Assembly: GCA_965153455.1 (NCBI GenBank)
Contig: OZ234496.1
Coordinates: forward strand, 16,794,304 to 16,858,303
Length of the DNA: 64,000 bases
Reading direction: 5' to 3'
From: Sphagnum compactum
Taxonomy: Eukaryota; Bryophyta; Sphagnopsida; Sphagnales
The position numbers and the translations under genes are program-made. This document shows positions 1 to 10,321 of this stretch, in pieces. How positions within the stretch are numbered: position 1 is the stretch's first letter; every line of letters starts with the position of its first letter. The notes below the pieces were generated by a model. That model searched no databases, had not been told where the DNA came from, and saw only the letters and a list, made by a program, of their open reading frames with translations.

Positions 1-1132
1 CACATAGATTGCTTCGTAAGTCTTTGTAGAAAAACGATGGATCACGAAGCTTGACCAATGCTAGTTTGAGCACCCAACCTCCATAGCCATGTCCCACAAA
101 CACCAATGGGCACCCTTGTCTATCTTTGTCTTTAAAAACTTTCGGGCACAACTCGACAAGACTGAAAGAAGCGTTACACACCAAAAAAGATGTAAGCAAA
201 AAAAAAAAAATGTCACCTTTAGTGCATCCTTATCATCCATGACCCATTTGGAAGTGACAAGTTGTGTAGAATCAAAAGGCGTAATTCCTATCACATCATA
301 TCTTTCAGAAGCAAGGCATTGGAAAATTTGGGAAGTCTTGAAACACGACTTTGGATGCAAGAATCGTTTACCCGCCCCCCCCCCCCCCCCCCCCATTTTG
401 CCATCAGGGGTGGATTGCTTTGGGGTTTAGGCTACAAACTGGGTGCACCCCTTTTGGAATAAGTCTAGCCCAATCTTCTATGCTGCTCAAATTAACTTGC
501 AGCCAAGTTCATTACATTTGCACAAACAACACACATCTACTTACCTCCATTCGGTAACAATGCCCAATTGTCGGAACGCTGCTTCTTCGACGGTGTCGTC
601 GAGAACCCCCGTTGATCGGAAAAAATAAACAGGTCGAATTTCAGAAATTCGCACATTGCTGCCGAGGTCTTCCGGTAGCCATTGTTGGGGCCAACACACC
701 TCTGGATGCCCTTTCTGCACCCATGTCTCCCCGGGCTTCCCGGCCGGTGGTGCAGTCCTTCCATCTTCGAGGTCGCTGAAGAACACGACGTCCATGTTTG
801 TGACCCTGTTGTCGCCTTCTGGCGGCCATAGTTGGTTAACCCGCGGCGAGATCTGCAACCAAAAACACAAAGCTTTGCCAAATGGGATCAGCAACTCAGC
901 TCATCTTCCTAACAATACAATAGCTGTGCCAAAGCCCTAAAACTGTCGGAAACAACAAGAGCCCATCTTGGCCGTGTAGGAGAACTGAACTCATTAGTTT
1001 ACGAGCTGTTGAAAATCTCCACACCGAAGAGTCGCATGGATGAATAAGAACTCCACATGGACTTGTTCAACAATCCCAAAGTCACAAAAAAAAACTTTGC
1101 AAAATGGAGCCAGAACTCACTTTAAGGCTCAT
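1..1132 (-). CDS. SERAC1-like alpha/beta-hydrolase, copy A (5' exons only, cut by window edge)
   Basis: Three exons can be read on the minus strand: 1132-1121 (M-S-L-K, then a GTGAGT donor), 852-545 (after TTGCAG, ending AG|GTAAGTAG) and 161 to the left edge (after TTTCAG). Phases agree: 12+308 bases leave phase 2, which the third exon's first base completes. Exon 2 holds VVFFSDLEDG and WLPEDLGSNVR, matching the 'VFFHGL...WLPEDL' part of SERAC1/DUF676-type hydrolases. Exon 3 holds GCPLVFVGHGYGG, the nucleophile elbow, with Gly where the catalytic Ser belongs. No frameshift or stop is seen up to the edge. It is the paralog of the gene at 39742-46695 and lies on the same strand. Family membership is inferred from motifs; the true substrate is unknown and the protein may lack catalysis. 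Confidence 0.72.
375..394. repeat. Poly-C tract in intron 2 of copy A
   Basis: Twenty consecutive C follow TACCCG. The matching site in copy B near 45948 is a short CCTCCCCCC run, so the tract has expanded or been mis-assembled in copy A. The apparent proline-rich reading frames here are artefacts of this tract. Confidence 0.9.
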
Positions 1133-1386
1133 GATCGCGCAATCGGCTGGCACGCCTTCAGCTTAGAGCAGCTGATCCCCAACGCCCTGACGAAACTTAA
1201 TCCAATCCCGCCTAGACTGAATCTGCAAGCAAGTACTGAGGATGAAAGCTTGTCAAGGGAGCAAATGCTTGACAGCCGATAAATTTAGTCTGGATCTGTC
1301 TAGCACAAGGTGGGATGATGACAACGAAATGGCTTGGAAGAAGATGGGGGCGGAAGACGGTGGCTCCGAAAGACCGAGAGTAAGCA

Positions 1387-1847
1387 TTTCAGCAACTGGA
1401 CCAAAAGTATATATGTCGCTAGGAATCTAGAATAATTGGAGGAATGGGATTTTCGCAGCAGCCCCCACCCTTTTGCAAGTGGACCCCATGCCAGGCAATT
1501 TGCGGTCATAATCGGTACCACTCTAACTGGTGTCTGCACCCGTTGTAATGCAATTGCCAAACTGGCCTAACGCGCTGCTGGCAGAAAGTAAACAATTCAG
1601 CGACCGGACCGAAAGTATATGCCGCTCGCAAGAAAGGCAGATTCCTTCTTGGAAGAATACAACCAGAGGAGCTGGACGAATAATCTAGAATAATTGGAGG
1701 AATGGGATTCTCGCAGCGGGCCCCCCACACTTTTGCAAGTGGACTCCGTGCCAGGCAACTTGCACAAACAATCGGTACCATTATAACTGGTGTCTGCACC
1801 CCTTATAATACAATTGCCAAACTGGTCTAACGCGCTGCTTGCAGCAT
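1387..1847. repeat. Imperfect tandem duplication upstream of SERAC1-like copy A, with possible TATA boxes
   Basis: Two units, about 1387-1583 and 1594-1847, share GGACC(A/G)AAAGTATAT, AATAATTGGAGGAATGGG, GCAAGTGGA and CTAACGCGCTGCT in the same order. The second unit carries an extra ~50 bases near 1630-1680. Both lie upstream of the minus-strand gene. Read on that strand, each contains a TATA-like CATATA(TA)C, so they may be duplicated promoter elements. The copy B flank near 46960 keeps the AAGTACATGCCG context but not the TATA. The promoter role is inference. Confidence 0.5.
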
Positions 1848-2013
1848 CAAAACAATAAAATAAAACGCATTAAATGCTTTTTTTTCCTGCCCTCTTTTCT
1901 TCCTGGAAAACAGAGAATCGGTAGAGCAAGACGGCACCCACTCATAGAGTTACCTTTAGGAATCTATCCAGCCGTTGAGCTAGACTAGATGTGGCCCATT
2001 TGGATAAGGATAA

Positions 2014-2313
2014 ATAGAGCGATCTTTATTGGATGAGACCCAATAATTGGACCCCTAAATTGGCCTTTAGACAAGCCTGTCCAAGACCAAAAAGTGACAA
2101 ATTGAGGCTAAATCTACATGGCACCCTTTTTGGAGGGAAAATCAATCGGATCAAACCAAAAAATAAAGCTAATAAGGAGAGCTCATGATTTGAATAACCA
2201 AGATGCAAGCTGAGGGTCCAAGGCAGGGGTGCAACTCAAGAATTCAATTTACTTCAAATGAGTCCAAATTGGTACCTAAAAATTTGGACCCTGGACACCA
2301 TCTAAACTAGGCT
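2014..2313 (+). mobile_element. Tourist-like MITE, diverged copy
   Basis: This copy aligns with the clear MITE at 37942-38259: CCTTTAGACAAG..GTCCAAGACC, CTACATGGCACC, TTTGGAGGGAAAATC, GGAGAGCTCATG, CAATTTACTTCAAAT and the final CTAAACTAGGC followed by TAA. The left end is degenerate (TAA then a remnant of GCGACTTTA). It lies outside the inverted-repeat block, so the family is older than, or independent of, that block. Confidence 0.6.
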
Positions 2314-2512
2314 TAACGCGGTACATACAGGGCAGCTACTTTAAAGGTTTGCTTGCAGAGAAAGAATTGATAACACAGGTTATATACATTGCTGCAAGGA
2401 ATTGTGGAGACAATGAAGGCATACAAGAAGAAGATTCTTCATAGCAATCTGATTTAAAGTCTTGCATTTACTGGTACCGTTCCAGAGTAGAAGCCATATT
2501 TAGGTAGTTTTA

Positions 2513-2677
2513 GGACCACTTTAGAGAAGGGTCCAGGGACCAGAAGCCCTGGGACCAATTTGAACTAAATTGATCCTTGAATCAGACCCTTCTTCCCATT
2601 TAACAAAAACTTTTTTTTCTTTTGGTACAATGAGTGTGTCTAAAGGCTTGGGTTACAATTCAAGGGACCAGTATCAA
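2513..2677 (+). mobile_element. Tourist-like MITE, truncated at the inverted-repeat boundary
   Basis: It begins TTA|GGACCACTTTAGAG and continues GGGTCCAGGGACC, GATCCTTGAATCAGACC, then GTCTAAAGGCTTGG, all landmarks of the same MITE family. It stops where the left arm starts at 2676. The arm terminus therefore sits inside, or was joined to, a broken MITE. Confidence 0.5.
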
Positions 2678-3792
2678 CTAGTTGGTCCCTTTTGGGACCT
2701 GGAGTGGAAGTAGGCCTAGCGCCCAATATTATGAAGGATATTAGTATTTTCTCCTTTGGGTTCATATTGGGTTCATTTTTTCTCTTTTTTCTAACAAGTA
2801 AATTGGCTGTGCAATGCATGGGTTTATAAAAGAAAAACGCCTAAATTCACCAAATTGCAAGGAAAAGAAATTTCAAATCACGAAGGTTTTATACAAGGAT
2901 CCAGTAATACTATTTTGTGAGCAGACTCAAAAGAGTGAGATTACAGCTGATATCATCAGTGTAGACTAAGTGTAATGGGCTATAAGCTCGATGGGCAGGT
3001 TCACGGGTTGCCAAAAATTTATTCTGGCTACTCACATCTCGAATGAACTGCCTGTATTATGCCACGAGAAGCATACTGAATGAGGGTGAAGAAAGCTCAG
3101 GCGAGTCGATGCAACATGCCAAGGGAAACATTTGCAACAAAGTGAATGAGCTGGGCTCGCAGGTACAACAGACCTGATGGGGCTGTCAATGTGTGATGAC
3201 CCATGTGTGTCATTTGGGCGGGTGGGTGTACTAGACCTGACATTTGTCATGAATGCAAGAAAGAAGTGGCTTGAGCGATGCATTCTCAAATACATTCCCC
3301 AACATGTTCCCAATAGCACCTCAATTTTGTCCCATAAAATAAAAATCCTGTTATGCTACATACCTGATGTAGTTTTATTTTTAAAAAAAGTTGCCAAATT
3401 TTTGATATCACAGAGTAGTAAAATCAAACTTCGTCCTCAACTTTTTTTAACTCACGAGCAGTTTAATTGGTTTCGAATATAATGGACCTCACATCACCCG
3501 ACAATGTAGGGATACAAAACATTGGCCCCTTTTTGGGTCCCTCATAGCATTTCTACCTTGAAGGCCAAAGCTAACCAAAGGTTTGCAGCTAATGTCTCGT
3601 AACATGCCACTTTGGGTGAGTTCATCTCGTTCAAGGCGGGCCTTGTGCCCGGACCACCATGGTGGCATGGGAAGCTAAACAGTGGCAAGTTTGGGTTTGA
3701 CTCCCCAACTCGTCTGATGGGACTGGCCCTTGTGGTTGAGGGAACGTGGTTGAAAGCAAGTAGCGCTAATGATGAACTAAAAATAGGTTCTT

Positions 3793-3810
3793 GGGGGGGG
3801 GGGGGGGGGG
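3793..3810. repeat. Poly-G tract in left arm
   Basis: Eighteen G. The mirror tract in the right arm (38761-38778) is eighteen C, exactly the same length. Confidence 0.9.
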
Positions 3811-4311
3811 AGGCCGGGGGATGTCAATTTGTCCCAAGGTGACACTTCATGCGGCCCTGCAAAACGTTTTTGGGGCCAACCATGGGGTTGTCCTGGGGCA
3901 ACATTTGGTGATGTCTCATATTTCCCTTTGAGACAACTTGGTGTCGTCTCAGAGAAGGCTTTGTGTCTTGAGACATCCATCAAGTGTTGTCTCTTGGGAT
4001 GCCTTGGGCTAACTTGGAGTTGTCCTGAGAATTGGCTCTTGTGAAATGGTCTACATTATTTTAAGGCTTAGCTTGTTTAAACTCATCTATCTTAGGTATG
4101 ATTTAAGTCCGGAAGAAGCCGGAAGACTTTTGGCCAACCTAGTGTGTTGTGGTATGGAAAGGTTGCTATAAGTTAGGTGTTGGAAGCTGTGCAGAGCTTG
4201 GGCCACGAGAGCAGGAGGAACAAGCAAAAGGAGCATCTCATTTGGTTCTAGAAGGATGTTGGTTTGAGGTCTAATTTTAATTCTGCCAATGAAAAATGGG
4301 CCACATAATTA

Positions 4312-4629
4312 GGCTCACTTTAGACGAGGGTACCGGGTCCAATTTCCTAAGAACCAATTTGTACTGATTTGAAGCAAATTGAATCCTTGAGTCGGACTGT
4401 ACCTTGGTCCCTAGCCTGATTTTTGCTTTTCCAAAACAGGAGCTCTCCTTTTAGCAGTGTTTTTTAATTTTCCGTCCAAAACAGGTGCCATGTAGGTTCA
4501 GCCTCAGTTTGCCACTTTTCGGTCTTGGACCGTCGTCTAAAGGCCTTGGAACCAATTTGAAGCTTTCGACCAATAAGGTTGCTTGAATTCATTGGTCCCT
4601 GGACCTTGGACACTCGTCTAAAGTCGCCC
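4312..4629 (-). mobile_element. Tourist-like MITE in left arm (318 bp)
   Basis: It is flanked by TTA on both sides. The ends are GGCTCACTTTAGACGAG and, reversed, GGGCGACTTTAGACGAG, an imperfect terminal inverted repeat. The size, the TTA/TAA target duplication and GG-starting termini fit PIF/Harbinger-derived Tourist-like MITEs. It is non-coding. Its mirror copy is at 37942-38259. Confidence 0.75.
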
Positions 4630-6332
4630 TTAGACTAGAAACCAAAATATGATATGAAATTGGGCAACACGATGGGTCCACTATTTGATCTAAAATATGT
4701 GGGCACTGGGATTTGCAAGAAAAGGAAAAATTGTTCGTGAAAATGCAAATCAGTTCAGTTGCAGTGATTTTTTTTATTGGCAAATTTTCAGCAAAGTTCC
4801 GCCTCAAAAGTATGGTTTCTTACCTTACAAAGTAGTGGTTTCTTTCATTCTTTGGCCATTTTTGATCAAAATATTTAGAAAATTTTGGGAAAATGTGCTT
4901 TTCTAGTGTACATTCAACTATTTTACCCATTTTGGGGGAAACGTTTGCTAATTCCTATATGAAAAAAATTGGGGAAAAAACCCTGATATGAAGGATAATC
5001 AAGGAAAATTTCAGCCAAATTCATCAAATTCCGAAAATGAGAAACTTTCCAAATTGCCATTTTTTAATGATAAATAAATTCCCGTGGGTAACCAAGCATA
5101 TAGAGTTTTTCGTCGGTAACTTTCATATCTGGTATATGGCCACATGTGGCTGGTCTCGACTTTGGCTATATCACAAAATTGGCAATGAAAACACTGATAA
5201 TTTGATGAGCTTCGTTAATTCAATGCATTCTCCTTACTTCATTTATTTTTAAGGGTCTTTGTTTGTCTCATTTTATTTAGTTTCAGTGCAAGTTCTGGTT
5301 TAGTTGAAATTTTATTGTTTTGTTAAATAATATAAGGGCTATCAAAACAATCAACACAAGCTGTGCACTGTATGAAAGAACAATTCTTCATATGGGTAAT
5401 TTCAACTTGTAGGTTCTGGTTTTGGGCAAAAGACCTTCATGCACATGTAATATGGGCACGATGATTCTTGTATTCACCATGCATTAATTCGCATTAAAAA
5501 ACTTTCTACTTGCCAATAAAAACATATTGGATCAGGGACATGGGTCCTGGTTTATGGAAAGTCTGGAGAACGAGTATAAGCAGTGTTTCTTTCAAAATAT
5601 GGTTTCAACCTCTACGAAGGATTTCTCATAGAAAAAATTGACCTAAACTTGCCAGATTTTGAAGGATTTCAAAGAACCAGATTTTTATGATGAGTTCCAG
5701 TAGGTAGACAGTAATATAGAACAAATTTCTTTTTCCTACTTTCATATCTAGTATGGAGCCAAATTTGGCTAAATCGTTTTGTGAATGATGGCCACTTTGG
5801 CTACATCACAAATTCCTTAAAAGAAACCCTGGGTACAACATGTCAAGGATGTGTGCAACACAGTCAAAAAGCTACGCTTGAAAGTATGTTGAAGTCGTAG
5901 CCCCAGTAATGGGCAAACATGTAATAGCCTTGTTGAACAGGTATTACTGTTCACATGTAATATCGGTACCGATGATTGTTGTAAGGCAACATGCATTAAT
6001 TAGCATTAGAAAGCTTGCTCACTCGCCAATAAAAACATACTGAACTATGAGGGTTGTCAAAAGTCAGGACAGTCAGCACTGCATGCCAAGCCTCAACAAC
6101 AAAGTGAATCCTTCAGAGTAAACGATCTCATGTATGATGATTCTCTGTCATTTAATTGGGTTTATTAGTGTTCCAGGTCTGACAATAGGCATCATAACAA
6201 GAAGTGGCTTGACAGGTCCATTTGGAGGAAGCTTGTTGCATAGGATGCGTTCAATGCAGCACGCCCATTGAGTAGCTTGTCACCTTCTGAGCGGCTGCAA
6301 ACCTCCAGCTTCTATAAAGCTAGCCTACAGGA

Positions 6333-6724
6333 GCCACAGTAAACTATGACCCACCAGTGCACCATCCACTGGATGCATCTTATAACTCAGTTGTGGATGG
6401 AACCTCAACTGAGTTAATATTTGGTTTCATCTGGGGAATCAAATTTGTAGGAATTAGGTCTCATGTACAGGTAGATAGGGAGAAAATAGGTAACTACTAG
6501 GTCTGTGGATAGTGTATACATAGTCAAGGGCTGTTTTCGCTACCTATCTACTAACAACCTGCTTGTGGGTTGTCATGCAGGTTGTTAGTAGGTAGGTAGA
6601 AAAAAAAAGCAACTTAGCTAACCCCCTATGGTTACCTAACGAACTGGAACCCAACAGAAAACTGTCCGCTGACCACTTACCATTCATCCTTCATGGTGCG
6701 CTGGCAGGTGCTGGTTCACTGTGG
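6333..6724 (+). mobile_element. MITE family 2, left-arm copy 1, with central hairpin
   Basis: The termini read GCCACAGTAAAC... and, reversed, CCACAGTGAACCAGCACC, and continue into a shared CCA..GCACCAT segment. The centre has a near-perfect hairpin (about 6542-6600): CTACCTATCTACTAACAACC against its reverse complement around a 14-base loop. It belongs to the same family as 8097-8439, in opposite orientation. No target duplication remains. Confidence 0.6.
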
Positions 6725-8096
6725 GGCTATTACATGGGTTGTTACTTAGGGCCATCAACCATAAGAAGATGTAGCCAAATTTGGCGATTTCAAAGTAGGA
6801 AAGTTGAAAATTTTAAGGTTTCGCTTTTTTCACCCAGAGATAGAATTCTGGTGATTCATGCCTGAAATTTTTTTAATGCATTTATAATGTGCCATATTGC
6901 AACACTGGGAAAACAGCAATATGGCTTTAGGAAACCAATACATACATAAGTTTTTCACAAAAGTTTTGGATGAGGTCATGTCCACTGTCGTTTTTACTCT
7001 ACAATGTTTTTCATTTCAAAACTAAAAATTCACAATTTTTTGGGATATAATTCTTGTGTAAATTCAGCTAATTTTGTTAATTTCTTGAAAAATCACCAAA
7101 TTTTCAATATGACAAATTGAAGAAAAACACTGGTCATGCCACTCCAATGTGCTCACATACTACATCTATTGTAAGAATGCCCAATGCTAGAAGCTTAGGA
7201 AGATTATTGGTGTCTATGGTTTCCAGTCTTGAGTTTATGAATTTTCTTCAGTGTTGTTCATTGCTTTGAACTTTGAAGGAAAAGGGTGCCCACCCTTCCC
7301 ATCAAATAGTTTTACTCAATTCTTAGATTAGCTTCACCATACTTGGTATTTGCATCCCCAACAACATTCCTGACATCCAAGATGGTTCATTGCCTTGGAA
7401 TGACGGAGACTGCAAGGGAAATGCTGCAAAATGCAGTTGCCACAAAGTTGGCAAGTTGGGTCAATTCTGCATCAATAAAGAGTTAAAAAGGAGCCGAATG
7501 AGGAAGCCCTTGCTTTAATTTGTAAGGCAAGGACTGAGAAGGGAGTGTTCCGAGGGTGCAGGGCCAATTGAGACGAGCCAAGCATGGGACCCAACTCCCA
7601 AAACAGACCTACCCACCAAACAATTGCAAGGAGCAATGTTTGCTCGGCGTAAAAACTGAAACCTGGATTAATGGTGGAACTACCCTTGAAATGACATCCA
7701 TACAGATGATAAACTTTCAATATACTAAATTGGAAACACATGGGAGTTAGCATAGTATGGTGAAGCCCAAGTGAATCCTTTAGTTATGTCAGAAATGTCT
7801 CTAGAGAGAACTTCACAAGACCCTGTAATGTAGGGGAAAAGCTCCTTTTGGGGTGCTTGGTAGTGTCTCTACCTTGAAGGGCAAAGCCAACAAAAGGTTG
7901 GCATCCAATGTCTGGTAACATGCCCCTTTGGAAAAGCTCATCTCATTCAAGGTGGGCCTTGTGCTAGGACCCCCATGGCACCATGGGAAGTTAATCTTCT
8001 AAGTTGTTTCCTATCCAAACAGTTGGTTTTGTGTGGTCTCGAGACATCCATTTATTGTTGTTTCTTGGGATGTTTTGGAACAACTTGGAGTTGTCT

Positions 8097-8439
8097 GGCC
8101 ATAGTGAACCAGGACCCACCAGTGCACCATGAAGGATGAATGGTGAGTGGTCAAGAAATATTTTTCTGTTGAGTTCCCTTGGTGGTTAGCTCAGCTGATT
8201 TTTTCTTTAGCTGACTACACTAAGAACCCACATGCAGGTTCTTAGTAGGTAAGAAAAACAGCCCTTATCTATGTATAAACCATCTGCTTACTTAGTTACC
8301 TACTTTCCTACCTATCTACCTCTATATTTCCTACAAAATTGCTTGCCAAGGTGAAACTAAATAATAACTCAGTTGAGGTTCATCCACAACTCTGCAATAA
8401 CAGGCATCCAGTGGATGGCGGTGTTGGTTCACTGTGCCT
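8097..8439 (-). mobile_element. MITE family 2, left-arm copy 2, with 9-bp target duplication
   Basis: GAGTTGTCT occurs directly at 8088-8096 and again at 8440-8448. The termini are GGCCATAGTGAACCA and, reversed, AGGCACAGTGAACCA. The related module at 4010-4035 reads GGAGTTGTCCTGAG with no insertion, which is an empty site. A 9-bp duplication suggests a Mutator-like (MULE) transposase source; this class assignment is inference. The centre has a hairpin around CTAAGAACC/GGTTCTTAG. Confidence 0.7.
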
Positions 8440-9071
8440 GAGTTGTCTGGGGAGTTGGCTCCTCTGAAAGGGTCCCCATTAAACTAAGTCTGAGCTTGTC
8501 TTAGCTTATCAACGGTAGGGAGGCATATCAAATCCAAAAAACAGTTGGAAGACTTTTTGCCAACCCAATGTGTCGCGAGATGTGTAGGTTGATAGGAGTT
8601 AAATGTTAAAAGGTGTGCGGAGCTTGGGGGCACAAAAGCACCAGGACGAGTGAAAGGGGCATCTCATTTGGTTCTCATAGGACGTTGGTATGTCTAGTTC
8701 CAATTTTTCCAATGAAAACCTAGTATCCATGGGCCACAGAATTAGACTTAAAACCAAAATATGATGTGAAATTCGGCAAAACTAGTGCAAATACATAGAA
8801 ACACTACTCGATCTAAGATGTGGCCACTGGGATTTGCAACAATAGGCAAAATGTTTTGTGAAAATGCAAACCAGTCCATTTGGCAGTGATTTTTCTACTC
8901 AGGAATTTTCACCAAAGTCCAACGCGAAAAGAATATGATTTCGTCCCATACAAAGTAGTGATTTGTTTTTTTTCCAAAAATTCTGGTCAATTTTTGACAA
9001 AACATTTAAGAAAATTTTGGGAACATGTGCTATTCCAGAATGAATTCATCTAATTTTGCCATTTTGGGGTA

Positions 9072-9106
9072 GGGGGGGGGGGGGGGGGGGGGGGGGGGGG
9101 GCGGGG
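9072..9106. repeat. Long poly-G tract near inner end of left arm
   Basis: Thirty G, then CGGGG. The mirror tract in the right arm (33501-33516) is only sixteen C. Together with a 17-base deletion near 7875 this explains nearly all of the 36-base length difference between the arms. Confidence 0.9.
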
Positions 9107-9685
9107 ATTTCACCAATTCTCTTATGAATTTTTTTTAAAAACAAACCCTGATCTGAGGGACATTCCTGGAAAAACTAACTCAAATTCACCAAATCCCAAA
9201 AATTCCAAATCACCATTTTTTAATGATAAATTCTAGTGGGTAACCAAGTAAATAGAGTTTTTCCTTTGTTAACTTTCATATCTGGTCTATAGCCAGATTT
9301 GGCCGATCCCCACTTTGCCTACATCACAAAATTGGCATTGAAAAGACTGTTAATGTGGCAAGTTTGGCTTGGAGCCTTTTTGGCACTCAGTACCAATGAT
9401 TAATTTAGCTGGGCATGCATTGGAAAGCTTGGCAAATCATTCAGGATTTTAAAAGGCAGACACATTGGCCACAAAGCAAAAACTAGTGCATGTCATAGGA
9501 AAAGGTTCAATGCATTCTCCTTACTTCGTTTAGTTTGAAGGGTCTATTCTAATTAAATTTTTATATGTCTCATTTTATTTTGTTATGGTGCAAGTTATGG
9601 TTTAGTTGGAATTTTGGTGTTTTCTTAAATAATATAAGTTGTCATACATGTATATTGGTTCAGCCAACCACATACTTTGTACAAA

Positions 9686-10321
9686 CTAAATAGGTAAATT
9701 GTTCTTGATAATTAACAGACCAAGGATCTCTAAAAATTCTTTTTGTGACACATCCTCTTTTTTGAAGGTATTTTTGACAAAAAAAAATTTAGAGATTAAC
9801 CCTCTAGATGGATTTGTTTTTTTCTTTAAAGGTTGTCTTTCCTTAGTATTTCTTAACAAACTGTTCAATTCTTCTTCAAAATTTGTGCAATAAAAGAATA
9901 ACCTGCATCCACATTTTTTTTTAAGAGAAGTTATTCCATTGGTTTTGTAATAAGAAATCAATTTTTCTTTTTTTGAGTTTTTGGTTTTATTTCCAATTAT
10001 CGGATTTTGATAACAAAATATGCAACGCATTATTTGTGTGTTTACCAAATCAACTTCTACATTGTCATTTACACAATAAAATTTCCAACATAAAAAAGTT
10101 TTGCCATGTGGTTTCCAAATTCTCCTTTCAGCATGCAATTTTTTCAAGTTTTCCTTCATTATTTCTTCAATGCCATTTTTTGGATTCCTACTTGTTTTTT
10201 TTTGGACACTTAGATTTTCCTCAGACCCATCTTCCAAAACTACATCATTCATACATATTTTGATTGTTTCATTGTTCCCACTTATCATATTCTCATTTGC
10301 AAAAGATTGTTCCATTGGCAA
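9686..10321 (-). pseudogene. hAT-type BED-finger transposase-like ORF, N-terminal part (211 codons)
   Basis: The open frame runs from an ATG to a TAG. Residues 100-103 (C-I-F-C) and about 129-137 (GITSLKKKC) resemble the BED zinc finger of plant hAT transposases, with the usual histidine region degenerate. Residues 196-211 (FLEILGLLIIKNNLPI) resemble the segment after the finger in this family. The same frame continues past the stop as FVQSMWL and is then cut exactly where the left inverted-repeat arm begins (9665). It is lysine-rich and AT-rich. I read it as the 5' fragment of a dead transposase gene truncated by the arm. Exapted BED-finger proteins are an alternative. Confidence 0.5.

Larger units (their letters stand above)
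1..1490. repeat. Segmental duplication, copy 1 (pairs with about 45576-47048)
   Basis: This block matches 45576-47048 base for base over long stretches. The offset is about 45575 at the start and 45563 after the intronic poly-C tract. It covers three exons of the SERAC1-like gene, the introns and about 350 bases upstream of the start codon. Both copies lie in the same orientation, so this is a direct, tandem-type gene duplication whose copies are now about 45 kb apart because the inverted-repeat block lies between them. Confidence 0.85.
2676..9665 (+). repeat. Left arm of giant inverted repeat (about 7.0 kb)
   Basis: The arm is the reverse complement of 32942-39895. Landmarks at 2676, 3032, 4589, 7472 and 7753 all pair with right-arm positions summing to exactly 42571, so there is no net indel over about 5.1 kb, and even an 18-base poly-G has the same length in both. 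Inward of about 7830 the arms differ by substitutions, a 17-base deletion and a longer poly-G, and the sum rises to 42607 at the inner end. The arm has no recognisable gene. It holds two diverged tandem modules (about 3500-5300 and 7820-9600) and MITEs. The outer end carries the stem GGTCCC-TTTT-GGGACC just inside AACTAGTT. Confidence 0.95.

Noticed and set aside
89-557. Plus-strand open frames with proline runs
   Set aside because: They are created by the poly-C tract and lie antisense to the SERAC1-like exon 3 and intron; the opposite strand carries the coherent gene.
3032-7753. Many paired open frames in both arms
   Set aside because: They are identical only because the arms are identical DNA. 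Lengths are short and no domains are recognised.
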